Source of the DNA: Holdemanella hominis
Lineage (GTDB): Bacteria; Bacillota_I; Bacilli_A; Erysipelotrichales; Erysipelotrichaceae
Direction: 5' to 3'
NCBI RefSeq assembly: GCF_014306155.1
Contig: NZ_JACRWH010000011.1
Span: forward strand, 1 to 45,216
DNA: 45,216 nt
In this document: piece by piece, positions 1 to 7,862 of the stretch
How the letters are laid out: every line of letters begins with the position of its first letter
How positions within the stretch are numbered: position 1 is the stretch's first letter
Notes under the pieces: model-generated
What the model was told of the DNA's origin: nothing
Seen by the model: only the letters and a program-made list of their open reading frames with translations
Databases searched by the model: none
Position numbers and translations under genes: made by a program

Positions 1-316
1 TCTCATCAAGCGTGACAATATAGTAAATGAAAAGATAAGTGAACTGAGTATAAGGAACAAAATTAGTTGGAAGCAAGGCATGAGTGGATTTACATTGAGT
101 ACACTGGATACGCTGAACAGGAATTTGAATCTTACAATCACCACTGGAAATATCATCAATAATCACAAATCTTTTGTAGTGTCCATATAAGATAAAAAGA
201 CCAACGACACCACAAACAGGACAATGTAAAGAAAGCAGATCAATCGAAGCAACAAATGCTTGATAATCATCTTTGTTCAAAATCAGGTTGAAGTCGTTGG
301 TAATTTTCAGTATCAT
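1..316 (-). CDS. DUF6431-like zinc-ribbon protein, partial (transposase-associated)
   Basis: The minus strand is open from an ATG at 316 to the left edge, giving about 105 residues with no stop, so the C-terminus lies outside the window. Two CxxC knuckles are visible, CPVC at about residue 32 and CTQC at about residue 72, forming a zinc ribbon. After them comes a hydrophobic stretch of the kind seen where such proteins continue into a helix-turn-helix region. The layout recalls the DUF6431 zinc-ribbon proteins that accompany or derive from transposases in Firmicutes; this is recalled from family knowledge, not searched. No clear ribosome-binding site precedes the ATG, so the start is uncertain. 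A terminator-like hairpin lies just upstream at 336-380. Probably a mobile-element gene. Confidence 0.55.
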   Translation of the reverse strand, partial: MILKITNDFNLILNKDDYQAFVASIDLLSLHCPVCGVVGLFILYGHYKRFVIIDDISSGDCKIQIPVQRIQCTQCKSTHALLPTNFVPYTQFTYLFIYYIVTLDE

Positions 317-335
317 AATATTGTCTAAGAGGACG

Positions 336-380
336 GGTAGAAATCGCAACTTTGGTCGGTGAAGGATTTCTACCTTTTTT
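336..380 (+). terminator. Intrinsic terminator-like hairpin next to left-edge element
   Basis: A perfect 10-bp stem pairs GGTAGAAATC (336-345) with GATTTCTACC (365-374) around a 19-nt loop, followed by six T at 375-380. In the plus direction it would stop transcripts running out of the left-edge element. On the minus strand it sits in the leader of the DUF6431-like gene and could shield that gene from read-through. Confidence 0.55.
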
Positions 381-530
381 ATTTACGTCCAATCCCTTCT
401 AAGAATACTGTAACAAAAAGATAGGAAATGTTCACCCTAAAAGTGTTTAAAGGATATCTCTTTCTCAGAGTTAAAATCCCTATGACTTTTAAAGGTTGAT
501 TTATCCCTATCCAGTTTTATATATTCATTT

Positions 531-555
531 AAGTCATCTTAGGATGACTTTTTTT
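531..555 (+). terminator. Intrinsic terminator upstream of the DUF1848 gene
   Basis: An 8-bp stem, AAGTCATC (531-538) with GATGACTT (543-550), closes a TTAG tetraloop and runs into a T tract at 549-555. It is a compact classical terminator on the plus strand. No gene ends upstream in the window. Confidence 0.7.
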
Positions 556-562
556 CTTTATA

Positions 563-591
563 TTGACTATTATTTTGTTTCTTAGTTTAAT
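563..591 (+). promoter_or_regulatory. Sigma-A-type promoter of the DUF1848 gene (leaderless geometry)
   Basis: TTGACT (563-568), a 17-nt spacer and TTTAAT (586-591). Only six bases separate the -10 box from the ATG at 598, so the expected +1 is the A of the start codon. No Shine-Dalgarno sequence precedes the ATG. Confidence 0.55.
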
Positions 592-597
592 AAAACT

Positions 598-1452
598 ATG
601 ATTATTAATGCGAGTGGAAGAACAGATATTGTAGCATATTATATGGATTGGTTTGTGAACCGATGGAATGAAGGATATTTTGATGTAAGAAACCCTTTTA
701 ATCCAAAACTTGTCAGTCGTATCTTTGTATCTGATGTAGATATGATTGTATTTTGTACAAAAAATCCATTGCCATTGTTAGATGCGATTCATTTATTTCC
801 TGTGCCCATTCAACTACAAGTCACTATCACCGGATACTTTAAAGATATAGAGCCTAATGTTCCAGATAAGAAACAAGTCATTGAATGTATTAAAAAGCTA
901 TCATCCTATTTAGGCAAAGAAAATGTATGTGTGCGATATGATCCAATCCTTTTGAATTCCAAATATAATGTTGATTATCATATTCGTGCCTTTAATAAAT
1001 TATGTAAAATGTTAAAAGGATATGTATCTAAAGTGATTGTCTCTTTTGTGGATGATTATAAAAATGTTCGAAATAATCATTTGGATTATCATGAACCCTT
1101 TAATGAGGAATATCTTAAATTAAAAGAAGCTTTTGAAAAGAATGATATAAAAGTTGTGAGTTGCATGGAAAATAAATATCATATTGGTGATGAAAACGAT
1201 TGTTGCGTCAGCATTAAATATGCCTTTGAAAGAACTGGCAAGCTCTTTAAAGAGTGGAAGGCAAGAGACTGCCATTGCGTAAATATGGTGGATATAGGAG
1301 CTTATAATTCTTGTTTACATGGCTGCAAATATTGTTACGCCAATTTTGATTCGAGACAAATTGCGTCAAACTATAAGATGCATGATATAAATTCTAGTTT
1401 GTTGATTGGACATTTGAGCTTGGATGATCAAATCAAGATACGTAAAAAATAA
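598..1452 (+). CDS. DUF1848 family protein with C-terminal Cx3Cx2C cluster
   Basis: A 284-residue protein whose N-terminus (MIINASGRTDIVAYY) matches the usual start of the DUF1848 family, which supports this ATG although no ribosome-binding site precedes it. Its biochemical role is not established. Near the C-terminus are C225 and C227, followed by C239, C243 and C246 in the pattern Cx3Cx2C (CLHGCKYCYA). That is the iron-sulphur cysteine spacing of radical-SAM enzymes, placed here at the wrong end of the protein. The family normally ends a few residues after this protein's RKK, so it looks full length. It is monocistronic, between its own promoter and a convergent gene. The family call is firm; any enzymatic role is inference. 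Confidence 0.85.
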   Translation: MIINASGRTDIVAYYMDWFVNRWNEGYFDVRNPFNPKLVSRIFVSDVDMIVFCTKNPLPLLDAIHLFPVPIQLQVTITGYFKDIEPNVPDKKQVIECIKKLSSYLGKENVCVRYDPILLNSKYNVDYHIRAFNKLCKMLKGYVSKVIVSFVDDYKNVRNNHLDYHEPFNEEYLKLKEAFEKNDIKVVSCMENKYHIGDENDCCVSIKYAFERTGKLFKEWKARDCHCVNMVDIGAYNSCLHGCKYCYANFDSRQIASNYKMHDINSSLLIGHLSLDDQIKIRKK

Positions 1453-1474
1453 GAGTGAAGCTATTTTGCTTCAC
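1441..1474 (-). terminator. Terminator of the thioredoxin-like lipoprotein gene
   Basis: GTGAAGC (1455-1461) and GCTTCAC (1468-1474) form a 7-bp stem with loop TATTTT. Read on the minus strand, the stem is followed by a T-rich run (complement of 1441-1453), and the lipoprotein stop codon lies at the loop edge. In the plus direction, for the DUF1848 gene, the T tract is poor, so it probably works mainly leftwards. Confidence 0.6.
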
Positions 1475-2030
1475 CCATTAATTTTGTATAGATTTGTGTT
1501 AATTCTTTTTTTTCGTCATCTGTCATTTTTCTTTCGGTCGCATCATGACTTTCTAATGTTCCTTCATGTCCATCAATGGCTTTTCCATTCTTTACAACCA
1601 ACACTAGAGGAACATATAAGGTTAGAATACCTTCATCGTTATTTGACATATAATCTTGGATATATGGTTCAATAATCGCTTTTTGCTCATCTGTATAAAG
1701 ACGATTCTTTTCTTCGTCTCTTACTTTTACATATTGGATGTCGATTCCATTGTCTTTTGCGACTTTCTTTAAAATGGGTTTAGCTTCTTTGCACCAAGGA
1801 CAACTTGAAAATTCGAAATATAAAACACCCGATTTTTCTTGCGTGAAATATTGAATGGCTTCATCAAAGCTGATTTCATTGAATGTTGTCTTTGTATCAT
1901 CTTTTGAATTACACGTTTCTTCTTCGCTTGTGACATCACAAGCTTTTTTTGAAGATGAAGCTGTGTATTTTGTCTGCGACTGACAGGCACATAGCGTTAA
2001 ACTTAAAAGAATCAATAATAATTTTTTCAT
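1461..2030 (-). CDS. Thioredoxin-like lipoprotein
   Basis: A 189-residue protein. The start is the ATG at 2030-2028, because it opens a clean lipoprotein signal peptide (MKKLLLILLSLTLCACQSQ) with a lipobox-like LTLC/LCAC; the longer frame reading back into the tRNA is not credible. After a low-complexity Ser/Lys/Glu linker comes a thioredoxin-fold domain with FEFSSCPWCKEAKPIL, a CxxC redox motif (CPWC) followed by the usual helix. Similar lipoproteins act as extracellular disulphide oxidoreductases or bacteriocin-accessory-type proteins; the substrate cannot be told. Expected to be anchored to the outer face of the membrane. It follows tRNA-His on the same strand, separated by a terminator. 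Confidence 0.8.
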   Translation of the reverse strand: MKKLLLILLSLTLCACQSQTKYTASSSKKACDVTSEEETCNSKDDTKTTFNEISFDEAIQYFTQEKSGVLYFEFSSCPWCKEAKPILKKVAKDNGIDIQYVKVRDEEKNRLYTDEQKAIIEPYIQDYMSNNDEGILTLYVPLVLVVKNGKAIDGHEGTLESHDATERKMTDDEKKELTQIYTKLMGEAK

Positions 2031-2036
2031 GTCCCT

Positions 2037-2065
2037 AATATACAAACAATTCAAAAAAAAGTAAA
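2037..2065 (-). promoter_or_regulatory. Candidate promoter of the lipoprotein gene
   Basis: On the minus strand: TTTACT (2065-2060), 17-nt spacer, TATATT (2042-2037). The ATG follows after six bases, giving predicted +1 on the start codon. An AGGGA motif sits between the -10 box and the ATG and would be a normal ribosome-binding site if transcription starts further upstream, so the leaderless reading is less secure here. Confidence 0.4.
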
Positions 2066-2091
2066 GAAAAAGCTCCGATTTCTCGAAGCTT
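2061..2091 (-). terminator. Terminator downstream of tRNA-His
   Basis: On the minus strand, AAGCTTCG (2091-2084) pairs with CGGAGCTT (2077-2070, one G-U pair) around a 6-nt loop and is followed by TTTTCTTTAC. It lies 12 nt beyond the tRNA 3' end and separates it from the lipoprotein gene. Confidence 0.65.
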
Positions 2092-2102
2092 AAAAATCTT
2101 AG

Positions 2103-2180
2103 TGGGGCGGCTGACGCGATTCGAACGCGCGAGTGACGGAGCCACAATCCGCTGTGTTAACCAACTTCACCACAACCGCC
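2103..2180 (-). tRNA. tRNA-His (anticodon GTG)
   Basis: The minus strand folds as a cloverleaf. Acceptor stem GCGGTTG pairs with CAGCCGC, the anticodon loop reads TTGTGGC with GTG as anticodon, and the T loop is TTCGAAT. A 5' G at 2180 lies opposite C73, the extra G(-1):C73 pair diagnostic of tRNA-His, and the CCA end is encoded (2105-2103). It has its own promoter at 2202-2230 and terminator at 2061-2091, so it is a single-gene unit. Confidence 0.95.
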
Positions 2181-2201
2181 ATGTTTGCTTGACGCTTAAA
2201 T

Positions 2202-2230
2202 AATATACCATGTGATTCTGTACTTTGCAA
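2202..2230 (-). promoter_or_regulatory. Promoter of tRNA-His
   Basis: On the minus strand: TTGCAA (2230-2225), exactly 17 nt, TATATT (2207-2202). The tRNA 5' end lies 21 nt downstream, a normal distance for a short tRNA leader. Confidence 0.65.
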
Positions 2231-2283
2231 GTAAAAAAACAAAATAAATTAAAAAAAGTGTATTTTTTTTCGTATAAGAGTAT

Positions 2284-2958
2284 ATGAAGGTAAAAGAGAT
2301 GGAAGTGGAACAGCGCCCACGAGAAAAAGCGCTACGCTATGGCTTAGAATCCTTGAGCGATTTAGAGTTGGTTGCCTTGATTCTTCAAAGCGGGAATAAA
2401 AATCGTTCTGTATTCGAAATTGCATCCGATGTATTGAAAGAAAGTGAAGGTTTATCAAAATTAATGTCAATGCATGTAAATACACTGATGCAGATTCAAG
2501 GAATACGAGAAGTTAAAGCTTTACAGCTTCTGGCAAGTGTGGAACTCAGTAAACGTGTCATTAGATCAAAGGTGTATCATGCCTCCATTATGAGACCTGA
2601 AGATGTGATTGAATGGTTTGAATTTGAGTATGGCTCTATGCCACAAGAATGTTTTATTGCTCTGTATTTAGATACAAAAAGTAAACTCATTTCTCATCGT
2701 GTTTTGTTTAAGGGAACTTTGAATGAAAGTGTAGTACATCCTAGAGAAGTGTTTAAAGAGGCTTTTCTTCAAAACGCAAACTCCGTTTTACTTGCCCATA
2801 ATCATCCTTCTGGTGATTGTACACCATCCAAAGCAGATTTTGAGGTAACCTATAAAATGGTTCATGTCGCAATGACAATGGGAGTGAATTTAATTGATCA
2901 TATTATTGTAGGACAAAATCAATATTATTCATTTAAAGAGCATAAATATCTCGATTGA
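2284..2958 (+). CDS. radC: RadC family JAMM-domain protein
   Basis: A 224-residue protein of the RadC/UPF0758 family. The N-terminal half carries the conserved RPREKAL block and a helix-hairpin-helix-like region around residues 20-85. The C-terminal half is a JAMM/MPN+ metalloprotease-like domain with HNHPSG...SKAD, giving the zinc-binding H-x-H-x7-S-x2-D pattern. Despite the name, a DNA-repair role is poorly supported and its true function is unknown. The start at 2284 keeps the family's KVKEM... opening. An ATG at 2299 is better placed behind GAAGG (2286-2290) and might be used if the mRNA begins near 2284, where a TATAAG box (2273-2278) would put it. The next promoter overlaps its stop codon. 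Confidence 0.9.
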   Translation: MKVKEMEVEQRPREKALRYGLESLSDLELVALILQSGNKNRSVFEIASDVLKESEGLSKLMSMHVNTLMQIQGIREVKALQLLASVELSKRVIRSKVYHASIMRPEDVIEWFEFEYGSMPQECFIALYLDTKSKLISHRVLFKGTLNESVVHPREVFKEAFLQNANSVLLAHNHPSGDCTPSKADFEVTYKMVHVAMTMGVNLIDHIIVGQNQYYSFKEHKYLD

Positions 2959-2983
2959 AAGAAGGAGGCTTTATCGCTATAAT
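2955..2983 (+). promoter_or_regulatory. Promoter of mreCD
   Basis: TTGAAA (2955-2960), 17-nt spacer, consensus TATAAT (2978-2983). The -35 box overlaps the radC stop codon. Predicted leader is about 16 nt before the ATG at 3006, with GGGGG at 2996-3000 as ribosome-binding site. Confidence 0.75.
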
Positions 2984-3005
2984 ATAAGTTAGTTTGGGGG
3001 ATATT

Positions 3006-3842
3006 ATGCGTAAATTTACTCGAATTCAAAAAAGATTACTTACGACAATTGTCGTTTTATGTATACTAGCATGTGCAATGTTTGGCTTAAGACAAAACTC
3101 CATCACGAATATTGGATATAGTGCATGGACATACTTAAAATATGGATTAATTCAATATCCGTTGTCTTCAATCGGAAATGCAGTTAATGATTTTGCGAAT
3201 CTTTGGCATGCTTATGATGATAATGAATATTTGTCAAAACAATTGGCAGAACAAAAGAATTATCAGACGGCATATGAAGATGAAAGAAATAAAAATAAAC
3301 AACTTGAAGGGTTGCTTGAAATGAAAGGCGGATTTGGAGATGCTAAAACAATTAGTGTATCTGTTTTAGAACGTTCAAGTGATTCGTGGTTGCAGACAGT
3401 GACAATTTCAGCTGGCAAAAAACAAGGGGTAGAAAAGAATATGCTTGTGGCAACAAGTGATGGTGCCATTGGCTTGGTAGAAAGTGTTCAAACAATGACG
3501 AGCGCTGTACAATTGTTGACAAGCCAGCATTTAAGTAATGATATTGCGATAAAGATGTCTTTGGAAGATGGTACAAGTGTAGAAGGTGTTTTACAATCGT
3601 ATGATACAGAAAAAAAGGCATATCGAGTATCTTTGTTTGACAATGATGCGATTGTCACAAAAGGACAAAAAGTTGCGACAAGTGGTAAAGGTGGAAACTA
3701 TCCGAGTGGAATTTTGATAGGTGAAGTAAAAGATGTATCTTTAAATGATGACTCCATTATTTCAACTGTCTATGTATCACCTGTATCCAATATGAAAAGT
3801 TTTGACTATTGTCTTGTGATTGGAAAAGAGGAGAGTAAATGA
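3006..3842 (+). CDS. mreC: Rod shape-determining protein MreC
   Basis: A 278-residue bitopic membrane protein. The start is the ATG at 3006, five bases after a GGGGG ribosome-binding site; the TTG four codons upstream lies within that site. A single membrane anchor covers about residues 7-26. A charged coiled coil follows at about residues 70-105 (DDNEYLSKQLAEQK... to LLEMK), then the extracytoplasmic beta-domain with the VSVLERSSDSWLQT and GVEKNMLVATSDGAIG stretches typical of MreC. MreC scaffolds the elongasome, linking MreB and MreD to the wall synthases. It overlaps mreD by 4 nt, so the two are translationally coupled. No mreB is adjacent in this window. Confidence 0.92.
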   Translation: MRKFTRIQKRLLTTIVVLCILACAMFGLRQNSITNIGYSAWTYLKYGLIQYPLSSIGNAVNDFANLWHAYDDNEYLSKQLAEQKNYQTAYEDERNKNKQLEGLLEMKGGFGDAKTISVSVLERSSDSWLQTVTISAGKKQGVEKNMLVATSDGAIGLVESVQTMTSAVQLLTSQHLSNDIAIKMSLEDGTSVEGVLQSYDTEKKAYRVSLFDNDAIVTKGQKVATSGKGGNYPSGILIGEVKDVSLNDDSIISTVYVSPVSNMKSFDYCLVIGKEESK

Positions 3843-4405
3843 TAAATAAGGAACGTTATTCATTTATTTTCTTAGCCATTTTAGCGATGTTAGATCAATT
3901 GATTGCTTCTTTGTTTGGCGTTGATTTTACATATTCCTCACTATCTTTAGTTAGCCATCTATGTTTTTGTGGATGTCTATTAGTAGTGTTTCATGAAAGA
4001 AGTTTAAATCGGTTTCTATATGCTTGTTTATGTGGCCTTTGTGTGGGAATGTTTTTTACTTCAGACTGGCTTGTTAAGATGCTTTTGTTTGGATTGTTTG
4101 GCTGGGCTATTGGCTTTTTTCAAGAAGCGATGGATCAAGATCACTGGGTACAATTCGGTATTGTATTCCTAATGATGTTTGCGAATGATTTAATTTGTTT
4201 TTTTGGCGCAAAGATCTTCGGATATCTCACAATGAGCTTTGTGAAATGGTTTATTCACATTGAAGCTTTGACTTTGATTTTTAATGGTGTGGCTATATTC
4301 GTGTTGATCTATATTATTACAGTATTCATGCGATATGCGACAATCAAAGATATTCGATTTAAGCGGATGGAAAAGTTGAAAATGCAAAATATTCGAAGGA
4401 AATGA
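3839..4405 (+). CDS. mreD: MreD-like rod shape-determining membrane protein
   Basis: A 188-residue, highly hydrophobic protein with about five membrane segments and a basic cytoplasmic tail (KDIRFKRMEKLKMQNIRRK). Sequence identity to MreD is not obvious by eye, as MreD is always poorly conserved. The call rests on size, topology and its position directly behind mreC with an ATGA overlap. It would form the membrane part of the MreBCD elongasome. A terminator overlaps its stop codon and closes this two-gene operon. Confidence 0.75.
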   Translation: MINKERYSFIFLAILAMLDQLIASLFGVDFTYSSLSLVSHLCFCGCLLVVFHERSLNRFLYACLCGLCVGMFFTSDWLVKMLLFGLFGWAIGFFQEAMDQDHWVQFGIVFLMMFANDLICFFGAKIFGYLTMSFVKWFIHIEALTLIFNGVAIFVLIYIITVFMRYATIKDIRFKRMEKLKMQNIRRK

Positions 4406-4430
4406 GTCAGGGATTCGTTTCCTTCTTTTC
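4395..4430 (+). terminator. Terminator of mreCD
   Basis: GAAGGAAA (4395-4402) pairs with TTTCCTTC (4418-4425) and is followed by TTTTC. The stop codon (4403-4405) begins the loop. Confidence 0.65.
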
Positions 4431-4464
4431 ATATATGTTAAAATAGAAGAAAAGAGGTACGCGT

Positions 4465-7041
4465 ATGAAAAAACTATTATTATTAGATGGAAACTCCATG
4501 CTGTTTCGTGCATATTATGCAACGTTATATACACATAGAATGACTACATCCAATGGCATTCCAACCAATGCGGTTTATGGCTTTGTGATGATGTTGAACA
4601 AGGCAATTGATATTATTGAACCAGATAAGATTTTAGTGGCTTGGGATGCAGGAAAACCTACGTTTAGGCACAAACAATTTGAAGCGTATAAAGGAACACG
4701 AAAACCATTGGATGAAGAATTGATTGTACAATTTCCAATTGTTAGAGAATACTTGGATGCGGCTGGAATCAAACGTTATGAACAAGAAGGCTATGAAGCT
4801 GATGACATTATTGGAAGTATGGCCAAATGCTGCAAAGATGTTCAAACTACAATTCTGACTAGTGATCGTGATTTATTACAGTTGATTGATTCAAGTACAC
4901 ATGTTCTTTTGATGAAAAAGGGCTTAAGTGAAATGGATCTAATGGACGAACAAAATTTAATGGATACGTATGGAATTACTCCAAGTCAAGTTATTGATAT
5001 GAAAGGATTAATGGGTGATACAGCCGATAATATTCCAGGCGTAACCGGTGTTGGTGAAAAGACAGCCTTGCGTTTATTGAATCAATATTCCACTGTAAAA
5101 AATGTTTATGCTCATATTGATGAGGTAAAAGGGAAATTAAAAGAAAAGCTAGAAAAAGATAAAGATAATGCCTTCATGTCTTTAGAATTGGCTACTATTT
5201 ATACAAAGATGGAATTGCCATTTGAATTATGCGATTGTGAGTTTACAGGAATTCAAGATAATGTGAATGCATTCTATGAGAAATATGAAATGCGATCATT
5301 GGTAAATCGTACTAAACAGACTAAAGAGGAAAAATGGCCTTTAAAAGAAGTGGACCATTTTGAATTTGAAAATATGGATGACGTTATGGTTATGCCAGTA
5401 TGTACTCAAGAGCCTTATTTAGATCAAAAATTGTATGGTTTTATGATTCCAAAAGATAAAACTGTTTATTATATTTCAGTAGAAAACGCATTAGAGGATA
5501 CAAATTTTAAAACATTGTTGGAAACAAAAGAAATGAGTACATGGGATACAAAGGAAATGATGCATCTATTAGATCGCTATGGATTTAAATGGAATACTTT
5601 TAGTAATGACTTGCATATTGCTGGATTCTTATTGAATTCTACCGCAACAGATAGTGATGCAGTCTTAGAAGCACTTCAAATTCACCTTCCAGAATCTTTC
5701 CATGATGTATCTAAGAAGACAAAAGAGTCTCCTGCTTATAGTTTGGAAAGAGAAAAGGCAATCTATCATAGCTTGACTCAGCAACTATATGAAAAAAAGG
5801 ATAAGCTTCGTGCTTCTTTAAAAGAAGAAAATGTATTGTCTTTATATGAAGATATTGAAATGCCATTAACACATGTCTTGTTTTCAATGGAACAAGAAGG
5901 TATTTCGATTCAAGAAAGTTTTTTAGATGAGTATGGAGCTTCATTAAACGAGAAATTGGATGCTCTTGCTCAAAAAATCTACTCACATGCAGGTATGATT
6001 TTTAATATCAATTCACCAAAACAATTGGCGAATGTCTTATTTGATGAGTTGAATTTAAGTTCAGGTGGAAAAAAACGTTCAACATCCGCAGATGTATTAG
6101 AGAAGCTTCGTGGAAAACATCCAATCATTGATGATATTCTTGAGTATCGAAAAATTGCGAAGGTATCCAGTACATATATTGATGGCTTGAAAAAACATAT
6201 TCGTTCGGATCAAAAGATTCATACTTCTTTTAATCAGACAATGACACAAACTGGAAGACTTTCAAGTAGTGAACCAAACTTACAAAATATTAGTATTCGA
6301 GATGAGTTAGGTAAAGAAATTCGTAAGGCGTTTGTCGCCGAAGATGGCTATCACTTATTGTCTGCTGATTATTCGCAGATTGAATTAAGAATGTTGGCAC
6401 ATATGGCCAATGAGGATCACATGATAAAAGCGTTTAATGAGGGTTTGGATATTCATACAAAAACGGCAACTTTAATTTTTGGGTGTTCACCAGAAGAGGT
6501 AGATGAACATAAAAGAAGAATTGCCAAGACAGTTAACTTTGGTATTGTATATGGACAAACTGAATTTGGTTTATCTTCACAATTAAATATCACACGAAAA
6601 GAAGCGGGTGAATTTATGAAGATGTACTTTGAAAGTTATCCTCAGATTCACGAATATATGAATCAATTGATTGATTTCTGTAAAGAACATGGATATGTCG
6701 AAACATTATTCCACAGAAGAAGAGAGATTCCTGAAATCAACGATAAGAATTTTATGACACGAGAATTCGGTAAGCGAGCTGCCATGAATGCACCAATTCA
6801 AGGTAGTGCAGCCGATTTGATCAAGATTGCGATGTTGAAAATGGATCAAGCTTTAAAGGATGCTAATGTAAAATCAAAAATGCTTCTTCAAATCCATGAT
6901 GAATTGATTTTCTTGGTGCCAGATGAAGAATTGGACTTGATGCAAAAACTTGTTAAAGAAACAATGGAAAGTGCAATGGAATTAAAGGTTCCATTAAAGG
7001 CAAGTATTAGTGTTGGAAAGTCATGGTATGAGGCAAAATAA
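4465..7041 (+). CDS. polA: DNA polymerase I
   Basis: An 858-residue family A DNA polymerase for Okazaki-fragment maturation and repair synthesis. Residues 1-290 are the 5'-3' exonuclease domain (LLLDGNSMLFRAYYA, EADDIIG, TSDRDLLQL, GLMGDTADNIPGV). Residues ~300-460 correspond to the 3'-5' exonuclease fold, but the metal-binding DxE start is not visible, as in the proofreading-deficient Bacillus enzymes. The polymerase domain shows motif A (SADYSQIELR), motif B (KRRIAKTVNFGIVYGQ) and motif C (IHDELIF). AGAGGT precedes the ATG. The stop overlaps the mutM start by one base, heading a polA-mutM-coaE-dnaB-dnaI replication and repair operon. Confidence 0.97.
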   Translation: MKKLLLLDGNSMLFRAYYATLYTHRMTTSNGIPTNAVYGFVMMLNKAIDIIEPDKILVAWDAGKPTFRHKQFEAYKGTRKPLDEELIVQFPIVREYLDAAGIKRYEQEGYEADDIIGSMAKCCKDVQTTILTSDRDLLQLIDSSTHVLLMKKGLSEMDLMDEQNLMDTYGITPSQVIDMKGLMGDTADNIPGVTGVGEKTALRLLNQYSTVKNVYAHIDEVKGKLKEKLEKDKDNAFMSLELATIYTKMELPFELCDCEFTGIQDNVNAFYEKYEMRSLVNRTKQTKEEKWPLKEVDHFEFENMDDVMVMPVCTQEPYLDQKLYGFMIPKDKTVYYISVENALEDTNFKTLLETKEMSTWDTKEMMHLLDRYGFKWNTFSNDLHIAGFLLNSTATDSDAVLEALQIHLPESFHDVSKKTKESPAYSLEREKAIYHSLTQQLYEKKDKLRASLKEENVLSLYEDIEMPLTHVLFSMEQEGISIQESFLDEYGASLNEKLDALAQKIYSHAGMIFNINSPKQLANVLFDELNLSSGGKKRSTSADVLEKLRGKHPIIDDILEYRKIAKVSSTYIDGLKKHIRSDQKIHTSFNQTMTQTGRLSSSEPNLQNISIRDELGKEIRKAFVAEDGYHLLSADYSQIELRMLAHMANEDHMIKAFNEGLDIHTKTATLIFGCSPEEVDEHKRRIAKTVNFGIVYGQTEFGLSSQLNITRKEAGEFMKMYFESYPQIHEYMNQLIDFCKEHGYVETLFHRRREIPEINDKNFMTREFGKRAAMNAPIQGSAADLIKIAMLKMDQALKDANVKSKMLLQIHDELIFLVPDEELDLMQKLVKETMESAMELKVPLKASISVGKSWYEAK

Positions 7042-7862
7042 TGCCGGAAGCACCAGAAGTACAAACCGTATTAAGTACGTTGGAAACACAAATTAAAGAT
7101 GTTTCAATTGAAGATGTATTGATATATTATCCTAAGATTATTGATAATGTAGAAGTAGAAACTTTTAAAAATCAATTAATTGGGCAAACATTCCATTCAT
7201 TTAATCGACTTGGAAAATATTTGATTTTTGGTCTGGATGACTATGATCTAGTTGTTCACTTAAGAATGGAAGGTAAATTTTATCTTTATAATATGCTTTG
7301 TGAGAATAAACATATTCATATAGTGTTTAAATTAAATAGTGGAACCTATATGTCGTATCATGATACAAGAAAATTTGGAAGAATGTATTTGTATTCTAAA
7401 AAAGAAGATATTCATGCATATCCTTGTTTTAAAAATGTTGGATATGATTATATGGATGAAAGAGTGAATGGAATGTATTTCTATACCTGTGTTCATTCGT
7501 TAAAACGAAATTTGAAATCCTGCCTGTTAGATCAATCGATTATGGCAGGTGTTGGAAATATTTATGCGGATGAGATATGTTTTGCCTCAGGATTAGATCC
7601 AAGAAGCCGTGCCTCAAAGCTTTCAAAGAAAGATTGTGAGAAAATAGTTTTTCAGACAAAGCGAATCTTGCAGGGAGCTACACGTTTTGGCGGAACAACC
7701 ATTCGTTCTTATACCTCAAGTTTAGGGGTAACGGGACGTTTTCAACTCTATTTGAATGTACATGATCAAACACAATGTAAAGTGTGTCATCATGCTATTA
7801 AAAAATTAACTGTATCACAAAGGGGGACTTATCTATGTCCAAATTGTCAAAAAAGAAAGTAA
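7041..7862 (+). CDS. mutM: Formamidopyrimidine-DNA glycosylase (Fpg/MutM)
   Basis: A 273-residue bifunctional glycosylase/AP lyase that removes 8-oxoguanine and formamidopyrimidines. After Met removal the catalytic Pro and Glu are present (MPEAPEV; most relatives have MPELPEV, so Leu is replaced by Ala). K59 sits in the LGKYL motif, the helix-two-turn-helix core is MAGVGNIYADE, and a C-terminal zinc finger reads C-x2-C-x16-C-x2-C (CKVC...CPNC). The polA stop and the mutM ATG share one base (TAATG), so translation is coupled. Its 3' end overlaps the coaE start by 28 nt. Confidence 0.96.
   Translation: MPEAPEVQTVLSTLETQIKDVSIEDVLIYYPKIIDNVEVETFKNQLIGQTFHSFNRLGKYLIFGLDDYDLVVHLRMEGKFYLYNMLCENKHIHIVFKLNSGTYMSYHDTRKFGRMYLYSKKEDIHAYPCFKNVGYDYMDERVNGMYFYTCVHSLKRNLKSCLLDQSIMAGVGNIYADEICFASGLDPRSRASKLSKKDCEKIVFQTKRILQGATRFGGTTIRSYTSSLGVTGRFQLYLNVHDQTQCKVCHHAIKKLTVSQRGTYLCPNCQKRK

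Larger units (their letters stand above)
317..597. other. Non-coding stretch upstream of the DUF1848 gene
   Basis: No credible gene was found. The stretch holds two plus-strand terminator-like hairpins (336-380 and 531-555) and a promoter at its right end. The sequence between about 381 and 530 has no recognisable coding content. The 531-555 terminator has no visible gene to terminate, so this could be the tail of a gene interrupted or removed when the mobile element on the left arrived (inference). Confidence 0.5.

Noticed and set aside
2031..2147. A longer N-terminus for the thioredoxin-like lipoprotein
   Set aside because: The extension would be translated from the tRNA-His gene and its terminator; the internal ATG gives a proper lipoprotein signal peptide.
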